A stretch of DNA of 64,000 bases, from assembly GCA_965222105.1 (NCBI GenBank), contig CBDCTQ010000016.1, positions 35,724 through 99,723 of the forward strand, in the 5' to 3' direction. A program made the position numbers and the translations under genes. The notes under the pieces are model-generated. The model worked only from the letters and a program-made list of their open reading frames with translations. It did no database searches and had not been told where the DNA came from. The stretch comes from CALGLS01 sp965222105. GTDB taxonomy: Bacteria; Bacteroidota; Bacteroidia; Chitinophagales; Saprospiraceae. Below, in pieces: positions 27,205-36,917 of the stretch; positions within the stretch are counted from its first letter, which is position 1; each line of letters starts with the position of its first letter.

Positions 27205-30200
27205 CTACTCCACCACCACCAGCTTCTCCGTAATCACTTCCCCGCCATCCAAAACCGTTTTCACCATATAAATGCCTGCCGGCAAATGCGTAATGTCGAC
27301 GGCTACGCTGCCCTGATCGGTAGCGACTTTCACCGGGGAGACGGCAACCTGGTTAGCAGCGTTAAAAATGGCGATCTGTGCCGTTTCCGAATCCATTTCT
27401 GAAAAGGTAACCTGCACGGTGCTGGTAGCCGGATTGGGAAAGAGATCGAGCATTCCTTCGCCTATGCTATCCTGGCTCCGGGCATTAACAGATTCGTTGC
27501 CATTGCCAGGATGCTGAAGTGGATTGATCGAAGGTCCATCGCAAGGCTCAAAATGCTGATACCAGTACATGGCATAATCGCGGGAGCGCACATCGCGGCC
27601 AATAAACATGCCGTGCAGTAGGGTAGGATTGTCGACTGTGCCTCTGCGCACCCTGAATTTGTCCATCGTATAGATCACCCCGTAAATCTCGCTTCCTTCC
27701 TGGAGGAGGGCATCGTCTTCTGCGAAAACGAATACGTCCATCTCACCGGGGTTGAACTGGTTGTCTTCTCCCAGGTCCAGCTTGCGGCTCAAAATCAGGT
27801 TGGTGCATTGATCGAACTGTAGGGTGACGTTGTTGCCCGTTTCGAGATCTTCGATGTAAACATCTTGTTGACCAGAGAAAGTAACGGTTGCGTTGTCTCC
27901 GATCTTAATGTCTTCATACATCGACTCGGTTAAGGTAGCTGTTTCTCCATTTCCGATCACTACTTCCATGTCGTTGCCGAAATTGAATGGGTTTTCCATA
28001 AAATCGGGCAAGACTGGTGTGGCAGGAACGCCATAAACATCATTGGCCATGGAGCCGGAATTGACGCATACCTCATCGGCACGCGAGAAAGTTCCCATAG
28101 CCGAAACATCGGATTCGTCGCTGTACTCGGCCTTGCCATTTTCGTCGGTGACTCCTACGCCCCCCGAATGAACGGTGTTGCGTTCAAGGTCTAGGTCTTC
28201 AATCCCTACCAGTACGTAATTGTCCGTACCCATACCACCGCAGTTGGGGTCGTTGGGCCCCAAACGCACTACCGCAATGGAGTTGGATAATTCGTAGCAT
28301 CCCATCATGTCGGCAGCGTTGTTGCCTACTTCGGCTCCTGTGAGTCCATCTTCGTAGCTGAGGTGCCAAATCAGGCAGGTGCCCGGAGGCGCTTCGTCGA
28401 AGTTGACATCTTCAGGAGTGCCGGGTAGGCCAAGAATATTGCCCTGGTCGTCGGTAACGACCCATTGGGAATTGGTGCCTGTATTTCCCGAAAGGGTGAC
28501 GCCTGATACGTGATCGGCAACGCCGTCGTTTACACAAAATTCAAAGGGACCACCTTCCAGTGTACCACCTTGAGGTGCTTGCTGGCGCTCAACGATGATT
28601 GGGTTTGACAAGCTATAACATCCCATCAGATCATTGGTATTCAACCCGACTTCAGCGCCTAACAATCCATCTTCAAAACTGAGGTGCCAAATCAAACAAG
28701 TGCCCGGACCAGCTCCGTCCAAATCAAATGGAGGCCCAGGAGGAAGTGCGAGTATATTGTTATTGGGATCAGTGATGACCCAGGCAGAATTGGTTCCTAC
28801 ATTGCCGGTAAGTGTTACATCGATTGGATCACCTTCACCGTCACCGGCACAAATAGTGGTGGGATCATTTGTAGAAATTTCCCCGCCTTCTGTGTCTCCT
28901 TCATAACGACTTACGGTAATGGCGTTCGACAAGTCAAAGCAGCCAGTCAAATCAGCAACGTTTCCACCTGCAGTCATACCTGTAAGGCCATCTTCATAGC
29001 TGATGTGCCACACCAGACAGGTACCTGCGCCCGCTCCTTCCAAGTCAAATGGAGGACCAGGAGGTGTGGCCAGAATACTTCCCGAAGGATCGGTTATAAT
29101 CCAGCCAGAATTCGTTCCTTCTTCGTCGCTAAGTGTTACGTCGAACGAGTCCGATTCGCCATCGCCGGCACAAATAGCCAATTCCGATAATGCTTCTACA
29201 TAAGTATATGCCACCAGACCGAAAGGATTGTTGCCAACAGTGACGGAAGTTTCAAGCGTTGGGGTAGGGCTGAGGCTGTATACACTAACGGTATTGTTGG
29301 GTCCGCTATGTGTCAGGAAAAGCTTACTGTCGCTATTACTGACGGCATAGTTGTGTGGTGCACTAAATGGGGCATCCACTGGGCTTCCTACCAAGGTGTT
29401 ATTGCTTAAATCAATGGTATAGCTGGCATTCGTTCCGCCATCAGCGATATTTCCGACATAGAGATAGGTTCCGGCACTATTCATACCCAAACCGTGTGCG
29501 TTCGGAATACTCAGAGTGGTTACTTCACTCAGGTCACTTCTATTCAATACTTTTAACTCTCCAGACCCTTGACTAGCGACGTATAGCTTATCATTGTTAC
29601 TTGTCAGGGAAACGTGTGGATCTGTCCCAACGGCAGCTCGGGCAATTTCCTGGAAAGTAGAAGTACTGTACTTGACCACATAGTCTTCTGTGGCGCCTGC
29701 TCCGAGCATGGTAACAAAAGCATAAGCATTGTCTGGTGATACGATAACGTCATGTGGTTTGTACCCTTGGCCTAAAAGGTCGGCCGGGATGGAGATTGTA
29801 TTTAGGTTAGTCATATTGATGGGGTCAATGATGGAGATGGTTTTGTCTAATTCATTGTTTATCCAAAGTTGTTGGTTATTAGGGCTGAGCCACATATGGA
29901 AAACGCCGGCACCGGCATCAACTGAGCCTGTCACCTGGAACGTTTTGCCATTAAATCCAACAACTTTTCCATTGTAATCACCTACCCATACGGTATTGGT
30001 CATATCGCTGTATACGACATACATAGGTTCGCCATTGTCTGGCATCTGGTAAGTGCCTTCCACGGTATTATTGGAACTGTTAATTACGGAAATGCTTCCA
30101 GAGGCTCTATTTGCAATGACTACTCGATTGTATACATTACCGGTTAAAGCTGCGAGGGTTCCTCCTTCAACACTATTTCTGTTGACGGTTACAGAGTTTG

Positions 30201-32688
30201 ACAATCCAAAGCAACCTCCCAAATCTGCAGTATTGTTTCCAACGGCCAATCCGGTAATGCTACCTTCATAACTAATATGCCAGATCAGGCAAATGCCTTC
30301 GGGAGCTTCGTCGAAATTGACATCCTCTGGGGCGCCAGGCAAACCAAGAATGTTGCCCTGATCGTCGGTAACGACCCATTGGGAATTGGTGCCGGTATTT
30401 CCCGAAAGGGTAACACCACTGACGTGGTCGGCATTGCCATCGCCCACACAAAAATCGTAAGGGCCTCCCTCAAGCGTTCCACCCGATGGCGGATCGTTTC
30501 TATTGACGGTAACGGGGTTGGAGAGGTGGTAACAGCCCACCAGATCGGCGGTATTATTGCCCATAGCCAAGCCCTCCAGTCCATCTTCGTAGCTGAGGTG
30601 CCAAATGAGGCAAACACCTGCAGGAGCTTCATCGAAATTGACATCTTCGGGAGCACCCGGCAGACCGAGAATATTGCCCTGGTCATCCGTGACGACCCAC
30701 TGCGAATTGGCCCCAATATTTCCCGAAAGGGTGACACCGGTGGCATGGTCGGCTATGCCGTCGCCTACGCAGAAGGAATAGGGGCCCCCTTCAAGGGTGC
30801 CGCCGTCCACTTCATTGCGGTTGACGGTGACAGAGTTGGAAAACTCGTAACAGCCCACCAATTCAGAAACATTATTGCCCATGCCGAGTCCTGATATGGC
30901 ATCGCCATAAGATAAATGCCAGATCAGACAAATGCCTTCGGGTGCTTCATCGAAATTGACATCTTCGGGTGTACCCGGAAGGCCGAGAATATTGCCGTTT
31001 TCGTCGGTGACGACCCACTGCGAATTGGCTCCCACATTTCCCGAAAGGGAGACGCTGCTGACATGATCGGCATTGCCATCGCCTACGCAAAAATCATAAG
31101 GGCCGCCTTCGAGGGTGCCGCCCATAACGGGTTCGCTTCGATAGACGGTCAGGGAATTGGACAGGTGGTAACAGCCCGTCAAGTCGGCGGCATTATTGCC
31201 CATGCTCAACCCCTCTAAGCCATCTTCGTAACTTAGGTGCCAAATCAAACATACGCCGGGAGGAGCCACGTCGAAGTTGACATCTTCGGGGGCGCCGGGA
31301 AGACCGAGAATATTCCCGTTGTCGTCGGTGACGACCCATTGCGAGTTGGCTCCGATATTTCCCGAAAGGGTGATGTCGGTGACATGATCTGCCATGCCAT
31401 CTCCAACACAAAAAGCAAACAGGCCACCTTCGATGGTGCCGCCGTCTACTTCATTGCGGTTGACGGTAACGGGGTTGGAAAGATGGTAACAACCCACCAG
31501 GTCGGCTGTGTTGTTGCCCATGTCCAATCCTTCCAGACCATCTTCGTAGCTAAGGTGCCAGATCAGGCAAACACCTTCGGGAGCATCGTCGAAATTGACA
31601 GCGTCGGGAGTGGGAGGGAGTCCCAGAATGTTGCCTTGATCGTCGGTGACGACCCATTGTGAGTTGGCGCCAATTTGACCGCTGACGGTTACGCTGGAAA
31701 CGTGATCGGCATTGCCATCACCAACACAAAAATCGTAGGGGCCACCAGTAACCATTCCGCCATCCACCTCATTTCGGGTGACGGCGATGGAATTGGAAAA
31801 ATCGAAGCAACCCGTCAGGTCAGCGGTATTATTGTTCACGGCCAGTCCCATCAGGTCGTCTTCATGGGAAAGGTGCCAGATTAGGCAGATGCCTTCGGGC
31901 GCAACGTCGAAGTTGACATCTTCCGGTGCGTCGGGCAATCCGAGGATGGTCCCCGCCTCGTCGGTGACGACCCACTGAGAGTTGGTACCCATGTTTCCCG
32001 CAAGGGTAATGTCGGAAACATGGTCGGCATTGCCATCGCCTACGCAAAATTCAAAGGGGCCGCCGCCGATTTCGCCACCTTCGGCGTCGCAGCTACCACC
32101 ACCGTTTTCGGCGCAGATGGTGGGATTGTCCTGGTCGGACCAGTCGTCGGAGGTATCGCCGGAGCCACTGTATTCGAGGGATTGGGTGGCGCCAAATTCC
32201 GCGACAAAATCACCAGCCGTCCATATTCCGGCAGAGACGGCTTCGTCGGATCGGGGATGGCCGCTGAATCCCCATTCTACGTAGTCGATGATGGCGTTGG
32301 GGTCGCCGAAGGCATTGTTGATGTAGAGCCCCATTTCGCCGTCGACTTCGCTGATGGTATTGAAGTCGTCGACGGTGAGAATTTCGCCGGGAGCCATCAT
32401 CAGGTTGCCGCATTGGAGGTTGGAATTATTGATCTGTTGGTAGTCGGGAAAGTCGCAAAGCCAATAACCGGATACGTCGACGGTGGTGGTGCCGGTGTTT
32501 TTGAGTTCCACCGTTCCGTCGGGAAAAATTTCGTTGATAACGACCTGTGCGATGTTGTGCTGGAGGCCAATACAACAGAGCAGCAGGAGCAGAGAAAAAG
32601 AGGATTTTCTCAGAGATGTTCCAAAGAGGAAAGGGTAGCGCTGGTGCCCGGTCTCCCGACCGGCACTTAAGCAGTCAAAGTTGCTCAT
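27205..32688 (-). CDS. Giant T9SS-secreted protein: LTD, nine repeats, YncE-like propeller
   Basis: 1827 residues. A signal-like hydrophobic stretch (about 30-47) precedes a lamin-tail domain (VVINEIFPDGTVELKNTG). Nine repeats of about 105 residues share FCVGDGNADHVS, SQWVVTDDQGNILGLP, CLIWHLSYEDGL and GC..LSN..TV. Six come before and three after a YncE-like beta-propeller (about 850-1180; VIANRASGSISVINSSNNTV). A polar beta region and a type A T9SS sorting domain (LFPNPATSTVQVTF...PAGIYMVKTV) end it. It is probably surface-attached or secreted; ligand unknown. Cysteines in each repeat suggest disulfides. The first 20 or so residues are encoded by a family-3 intergenic repeat, so the N-terminus is unusually long. 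Confidence 0.85.
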   Translation of the reverse strand: MSNFDCLSAGRETGHQRYPFLFGTSLRKSSFSLLLLLCCIGLQHNIAQVVINEIFPDGTVELKNTGTTTVDVSGYWLCDFPDYQQINNSNLQCGNLMMAPGEILTVDDFNTISEVDGEMGLYINNAFGDPNAIIDYVEWGFSGHPRSDEAVSAGIWTAGDFVAEFGATQSLEYSGSGDTSDDWSDQDNPTICAENGGGSCDAEGGEIGGGPFEFCVGDGNADHVSDITLAGNMGTNSQWVVTDEAGTILGLPDAPEDVNFDVAPEGICLIWHLSHEDDLMGLAVNNNTADLTGCFDFSNSIAVTRNEVDGGMVTGGPYDFCVGDGNADHVSSVTVSGQIGANSQWVVTDDQGNILGLPPTPDAVNFDDAPEGVCLIWHLSYEDGLEGLDMGNNTADLVGCYHLSNPVTVNRNEVDGGTIEGGLFAFCVGDGMADHVTDITLSGNIGANSQWVVTDDNGNILGLPGAPEDVNFDVAPPGVCLIWHLSYEDGLEGLSMGNNAADLTGCYHLSNSLTVYRSEPVMGGTLEGGPYDFCVGDGNADHVSSVSLSGNVGANSQWVVTDENGNILGLPGTPEDVNFDEAPEGICLIWHLSYGDAISGLGMGNNVSELVGCYEFSNSVTVNRNEVDGGTLEGGPYSFCVGDGIADHATGVTLSGNIGANSQWVVTDDQGNILGLPGAPEDVNFDEAPAGVCLIWHLSYEDGLEGLAMGNNTADLVGCYHLSNPVTVNRNDPPSGGTLEGGPYDFCVGDGNADHVSGVTLSGNTGTNSQWVVTDDQGNILGLPGAPEDVNFDEAPEGICLIWHISYEGSITGLAVGNNTADLGGCFGLSNSVTVNRNSVEGGTLAALTGNVYNRVVIANRASGSISVINSSNNTVEGTYQMPDNGEPMYVVYSDMTNTVWVGDYNGKVVGFNGKTFQVTGSVDAGAGVFHMWLSPNNQQLWINNELDKTISIIDPINMTNLNTISIPADLLGQGYKPHDVIVSPDNAYAFVTMLGAGATEDYVVKYSTSTFQEIARAAVGTDPHVSLTSNNDKLYVASQGSGELKVLNRSDLSEVTTLSIPNAHGLGMNSAGTYLYVGNIADGGTNASYTIDLSNNTLVGSPVDAPFSAPHNYAVSNSDSKLFLTHSGPNNTVSVYSLSPTPTLETSVTVGNNPFGLVAYTYVEALSELAICAGDGESDSFDVTLSDEEGTNSGWIITDPSGSILATPPGPPFDLEGAGAGTCLVWHISYEDGLTGMTAGGNVADLTGCFDLSNAITVSRYEGDTEGGEISTNDPTTICAGDGEGDPIDVTLTGNVGTNSAWVITDPNNNILALPPGPPFDLDGAGPGTCLIWHLSFEDGLLGAEVGLNTNDLMGCYSLSNPIIVERQQAPQGGTLEGGPFEFCVNDGVADHVSGVTLSGNTGTNSQWVVTDDQGNILGLPGTPEDVNFDEAPPGTCLIWHLSYEDGLTGAEVGNNAADMMGCYELSNSIAVVRLGPNDPNCGGMGTDNYVLVGIEDLDLERNTVHSGGVGVTDENGKAEYSDESDVSAMGTFSRADEVCVNSGSMANDVYGVPATPVLPDFMENPFNFGNDMEVVIGNGETATLTESMYEDIKIGDNATVTFSGQQDVYIEDLETGNNVTLQFDQCTNLILSRKLDLGEDNQFNPGEMDVFVFAEDDALLQEGSEIYGVIYTMDKFRVRRGTVDNPTLLHGMFIGRDVRSRDYAMYWYQHFEPCDGPSINPLQHPGNGNESVNARSQDSIGEGMLDLFPNPATSTVQVTFSEMDSETAQIAIFNAANQVAVSPVKVATDQGSVAVDITHLPAGIYMVKTVLDGGEVITEKLVVVE
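32639..32668. repeat. Family-3 hairpin repeat inside the start of a coding region
   Basis: GCTGGTGCCCGGTCTCCCGA followed by CCGGCACTTA. It lies within codons 7-17 of the giant minus-strand gene, between its only in-frame ATG and the hydrophobic signal segment. Confidence 0.7.
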
Positions 32689-33271
32689 ATTTTTGATTTT
32701 AAAAAGTTAATAGAAATAGGACAGTTTTATTTGGGTGATCATTAGATAATTTCAGAAATCGATTTTGGATTGAAGTAGACAGACTGGTAGCCCAATGGAA
32801 AAGGCATTGGAGTATCACCCCTTAGTTGGATAAGGGTTCAGGCCATTAAGTTATTTGGATTATTGAAAAAGGAGCTCAACCGGGCACAAGGCAAAAGTAA
32901 TTATCTGAATAAGTAAAAGTATCACAGATCTATAACAAGTCTGTAACAGGATTGCTGTCAACACTTGTTTTTGAAAGAATGTAAAATGACCGACAGTGGG
33001 CCTGACAACCACATTGCTACGCAGAATAATTTTTTTTAATGAAATAAAATCTGTTTCTTTGCGTACCTGCAATCTTAGTCTAATTTTCTTCCCGGATAGT
33101 GCTTCATCTATGTGAACTACGTATTATCGGCTAAATCTTTGTAGATAAGCTATGTGACACTGAATTTGCACTTATCTGAATAACCCCAGTACACTTCCTC
33201 CCAAACCGTCCGATTAAAGCAACTGGTCATGTGGTCAGCACATGACTGGCTACGCTATTGTTCAGATAATT
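32689..33271. other. Divergent gene-free region between two giant T9SS genes
   Basis: AT-rich DNA with no supported gene. It must contain the promoters of both giant genes. No full TAnnTTTG match was found close to either start. Confidence 0.4.
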
Positions 33272-33435
33272 AGAGTTTATTCGAAAAAATTTTGTATGGA
33301 GCCCGATTGATCTTTTTGTCATATCCTTCGTCACATCCTCGCCTTCGTAGCTCAGGCTACGAGGCTCCGGGTGTTCCTCGACTATGCCAAAAATCTCCGC
33401 TCGGTTCCTATACAAAAAAATTCCGCATAATCTCT
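33272..33435. repeat. Family-4 long-hairpin MITE-like element, copy 1
   Basis: A 164-bp element with inverted ends (AGAGTTTATTCGAAAAAATT against the complement of the 3' end, AGAGATTATGCGGAATTTTT), continuing inward through TTTTGTATGGA/TTCCTATACAAAA to a centre near GTAGCTCAGGCTACGAGG. Almost the whole element can fold as one imperfect hairpin. It ends 16 bases before the next ATG, so it probably sits in that gene's 5' untranslated region. Confidence 0.75.
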
Positions 33436-33451
33436 ATTGCAATCACCAGTT

Positions 33452-36388
33452 ATGACCTTGTACTTTGTATTCTCGATCTTATTGGGCTTTCATGCATTAG
33501 ATGTTTCCGAAGACCGCACCTGGGACGGCGGCGGTGGCGACAATCTGTGGACCAACCCCCTCAACTGGGACAATGATCAACTGCCCGAATCCGATGCCGA
33601 TGTGTGGATCGTCACCCGGGATACGGTTGTATTCGATGCCGCCACCGATACCGTCGAATCGATCACGCTAATGGGGGGTGCCCACCTCATCGTAAATGCC
33701 AATGCCCACTTATTTACCGCTAAGGGTGGACCCTTCGGAAGTGATGGTGTACATTTGAGAGGGGCTCCCGACACCATTTCCCAGCTCACTGTAAATGGAA
33801 CCCTGGAAATAGACATGGGAGATGCCGTGGGCGATGGCCTCGACATTAACGCTTACGCACAGGTACAGGTGGGAACCACGGGACTAATGACCATTGCCAA
33901 CCCCGGCAACGACGGCATTGAAATGGGCGACGACCTCCTCAACGACGGCATCATCACCATCACCAACACAGGTGGAGATGGCATCCACGGCAAAGGAGTC
34001 GTAGCCGGCGGTGCAACTTTTAGCAATTCATCTACGGGCCTGGTCGTCATTTCCAACGTGGGCGAAAAAGGGCTTTTGCTCAACTCCTTCCTCGCCTTCG
34101 ACAATTATGGCATCCTCCGATTGCAAAGCTCCGTTGAAGAAGCTTTCGATGGCGATGGTAACTATTTGTACAACCACGGTACCCTCCAGGTGAACGGCCT
34201 AATGACTTCCGACTATTTTGTACAAAATCCAGGCAGCGAAATCATTATCGGTGCGCCTGTCGGCAAACTCATCATAGACGATAATACCGATTTTTCCAAC
34301 ACGACACTTACATACGACCTCAACGGATCGACCACCTCTGCATACGATCAGCTCGAACAAACCGGCGGAACGATCAATCTGGACAATTGCACCCTCCAAT
34401 TAAATGGCAGCTACACGCCCCAACCAACGGATGTTTTTACGCTGATCGACAAATCCAATACCGGCTCCATCGACGGTCATTTCACCGGTTTGCCGGAAGG
34501 CGATAGCCTCTCCTTCAATGGAGTAACTCTGTACATCACCTACCTTGCGGGAAATGGCAACGACGTGGCTTTGGCCGCCAATCCCAGCCTTTTTGACGAT
34601 GACGATGACGACGATTACATGGCCTACATCGATTGCGATGAGTCCGATCCTACGATCAACCCCGGTGCCGCCGAAATCCCCAACAACGCCATCGACGAGA
34701 ATTGCGACGGCTTTGTGTGGATCATCGACATCGACAACGACGGCTACAACTCCGACGTGGATTGCAACGACACCATCGCCACCATTAACCCTGGCGCCAC
34801 GGAAATTCCCAACAACGCCATCGACGAGGACTGCGACGGCAACATTGGCGTCGATGCCGACAACGACGGTTACCTGGCCATTGAAGATTGCAACGACAAC
34901 AACGCCACCATCAACCCCGGCGCCACCGAAATTCCCAACAATGCGTTTGATGAGGACTGCGACGGCAACATTGGCATCGATGCCGACAACGACGGCTACC
35001 TGGCCACTGAAGACTGCAACGATACCATAGCTATGATCAACCCCGGCGCCACCGAAATCCCCAACAACGCCGTCGATGAAGATTGCGACGGGGAAGCCCT
35101 CATCATAGACAATGACAACGACGGCTACAACTCCGACGAAGATTGCGACGACATCAACGCCGCCATTAATCCCGGCGCCACCGAAATTCCCAACAACGCC
35201 ATCGATGAAGACTGCGACGGCGAAGCCCTCATCATCGACAATGACAACGACGGCTACAACTCCGACGAAGATTGTAACGATGCCAACCCCAACATCAACC
35301 CCGGACAATTTGAAATTCCCAACAACGGCATCGACGAAAACTGCGATGGCGAAGATACCGTCATAGATACCGACAACGACGGCTACAACTCCGATATTGA
35401 CTGCAACGATACCAACGCCTCCATCAACCCGGGCGCGACGGAAATCCCCAATAACGCCATAGACGAAGACTGCGACGGGGAAGCCCTCGTCATCGACAAT
35501 GACAACGACGGCTACAACTCCGACGAAGACTGCGACGACACCAACGCCGCCATCAACCCGGGCGCGACGGAAATCCCCAATAACGCCATAGACGAAGACT
35601 GCGACGGGGAAGCCCTGATCATAGATACCGACAACGACGGCTACAACTCCGACGAAGACTGCGACGACACCAACGCCGCCATCAACCCGGGCGCGACGGA
35701 AATTCCCAATAACGCCATAGACGAAGACTGCGACGGCCAAGCCCAGATCATAGACACGGACAACGACGGCTACAACTCCGACGAAGACTGCGACGACACC
35801 AACGCCGCCATCAACCCGGGCGCGACGGAAATCCCCAATAACGCCATAGACGAAGACTGCGACGGGGAAGCCCAGATCATAGACACGGACAACGACGGCT
35901 ACAACTCCGACGAAGACTGCGACGACACCAACGCCGCCATCAACCCGGGCGCGACGGAAATTCCCAATAACGCCATAGACGAAGACTGCGACGGGGAAGC
36001 CCTCGTCATCGACAATGACAACGACGGCTACAACTCCGATGAAGACTGCGACGATACCAATGCCGCCATCAACCCCGGCGCCACCGAAATCCCCAATAAT
36101 GGGATCGACGAAGATTGCGACGGCTCCGATTTGACTACTTCTACTGAAACGATCCCTGAAAACGGACTAAGGGTATATCCCAATCCAACATCGGGTAGAT
36201 TGAGGGTGGAGGCCGAGCAACCACTTATTGGAAGGTTGGTGCTGTACGACGCTTTAGGGCAGCAATTGTTGGAGCAGGCCTTTAGCAATCAGGCCGTGGT
36301 GGAAATGGGACGATATTCGTCGGGGTGGTATGTACTTCAGGTTCGGTCGGACGGGCAGGTATGGATGAGGCGGGTATTGTTGGAGTGA
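33452..36388 (+). CDS. T9SS-secreted protein with 12 MopE-like metal-binding repeats
   Basis: 978 residues from ATG 33452 (MTLYFVFSILLGF); a TTG at 33437 is less likely. A short signal segment precedes a right-handed beta-helix-like region (about 25-370; WDGGGGDNLWTNPLNWDN and N-G-I/D-G repeats). Then come twelve tandem repeats of about 43 residues, each DNDGYNSDEDCDDTNAAINP then GATEIPNNAIDEDCDG. This is the putative metal-binding motif named after MopE; the DxDNDG loops are calcium-site-like. The end (LRVYPNPTSGRLRVEAEQ...SSGWYVLQV) is a T9SS sorting domain. Probably a surface adhesin or matrix protein stiffened by metal. The repeats are nearly identical in DNA. Confidence 0.88.
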   Translation: MTLYFVFSILLGFHALDVSEDRTWDGGGGDNLWTNPLNWDNDQLPESDADVWIVTRDTVVFDAATDTVESITLMGGAHLIVNANAHLFTAKGGPFGSDGVHLRGAPDTISQLTVNGTLEIDMGDAVGDGLDINAYAQVQVGTTGLMTIANPGNDGIEMGDDLLNDGIITITNTGGDGIHGKGVVAGGATFSNSSTGLVVISNVGEKGLLLNSFLAFDNYGILRLQSSVEEAFDGDGNYLYNHGTLQVNGLMTSDYFVQNPGSEIIIGAPVGKLIIDDNTDFSNTTLTYDLNGSTTSAYDQLEQTGGTINLDNCTLQLNGSYTPQPTDVFTLIDKSNTGSIDGHFTGLPEGDSLSFNGVTLYITYLAGNGNDVALAANPSLFDDDDDDDYMAYIDCDESDPTINPGAAEIPNNAIDENCDGFVWIIDIDNDGYNSDVDCNDTIATINPGATEIPNNAIDEDCDGNIGVDADNDGYLAIEDCNDNNATINPGATEIPNNAFDEDCDGNIGIDADNDGYLATEDCNDTIAMINPGATEIPNNAVDEDCDGEALIIDNDNDGYNSDEDCDDINAAINPGATEIPNNAIDEDCDGEALIIDNDNDGYNSDEDCNDANPNINPGQFEIPNNGIDENCDGEDTVIDTDNDGYNSDIDCNDTNASINPGATEIPNNAIDEDCDGEALVIDNDNDGYNSDEDCDDTNAAINPGATEIPNNAIDEDCDGEALIIDTDNDGYNSDEDCDDTNAAINPGATEIPNNAIDEDCDGQAQIIDTDNDGYNSDEDCDDTNAAINPGATEIPNNAIDEDCDGEAQIIDTDNDGYNSDEDCDDTNAAINPGATEIPNNAIDEDCDGEALVIDNDNDGYNSDEDCDDTNAAINPGATEIPNNGIDEDCDGSDLTTSTETIPENGLRVYPNPTSGRLRVEAEQPLIGRLVLYDALGQQLLEQAFSNQAVVEMGRYSSGWYVLQVRSDGQVWMRRVLLE
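34600..36125 (+). repeat. 12 tandem intragenic repeats of about 130 bp
   Basis: Units of about 126-132 bp. The ones between about 35,400 and 36,000 are almost identical (for example GCGACGACACCAACGCCGCC), while the first and last are diverged, the pattern expected from unequal crossing-over or gene conversion in the middle of an array. Confidence 0.9.
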
Positions 36389-36667
36389 TGAAGGTGGGGC
36401 GCTAAGAATAGGTGGCTATTTTGTAAGCCAGCCGTCGAAACTTCATTGTTTTTGCTCCCAACCATTGTGCAATAGAACCGGGTCTTTAGAACAGTAAAGG
36501 CGTCCGGCGCGATTCACAAACTTCCAAAATGAACAACTTCACTGCCTGAAAAGACGCACTGATATTTCGGTGACGTCGTTTTTTGCGAAAGCTGTGAAAG
36601 CGATCAGAAGCGTGTCGGTATGGCCGATGTGATCTCTGTTTGACCATGCGTTGGGCAGAGATTTTTT
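36389..36667. other. Gene-free stretch before family-1 copy E
   Basis: No gene or clear terminator seen after the repeat-protein gene; a short open frame on the minus strand has no recognisable product. Confidence 0.35.
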
Positions 36668-36887
36668 ATGAGTGCGTGACAAAATCGCTGCGACCTTTAC
36701 CACAAAGACACGAAGACACAAAGATTCACAGAGAAAATCTTTGTGTGGCTCTGTGTCCCTGACTGCTCCCGATATGAATCGGGACAGGCTGTCAGGCAGG
36801 TTGGAGCCTTTGTGGAGAGAGGCTCCGCTAACCCGCCTTCCGGCCGGCAGGCCTGTCTACCGCCAGGTAGATATGTCACACACTCAT
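36668..36887 (+). repeat. Family-1 MITE-like repeat, copy E, longest
   Basis: The terminal inverted repeats are the clearest of the family: ATGAGTGCGTGACA (36668-36681) and TGTCACACACTCAT (36874-36887). The body is extended by TCCCGATATGAATCGGGA, CTGTCAGGCAGG and CCGGCCGGCAGGCCTG palindromes, so other short repeats have inserted into it. Confidence 0.85.
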
Positions 36888-36917
36888 TTTTTATTTTACA
36901 TCCTCCCATCCACAATA

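Noticed and set aside
33227..33415. Short minus-strand frame with similar text at 51369-51590
   Set aside because: Both frames lie within the family-4 hairpin element, so the similarity reflects the repeat, not a protein.
34400..35740. 446-residue minus-strand open frame rich in V, G and A
   Set aside because: It is antisense to the MopE-like repeats; the repeated GAC/GCC codons leave the opposite frame open. Composition is not that of a real protein.
34600..36125. Regular repeats suggesting a CRISPR array
   Set aside because: Repeats are contiguous, in frame and encode a metal-binding motif; no spacers of constant length and no cas genes.
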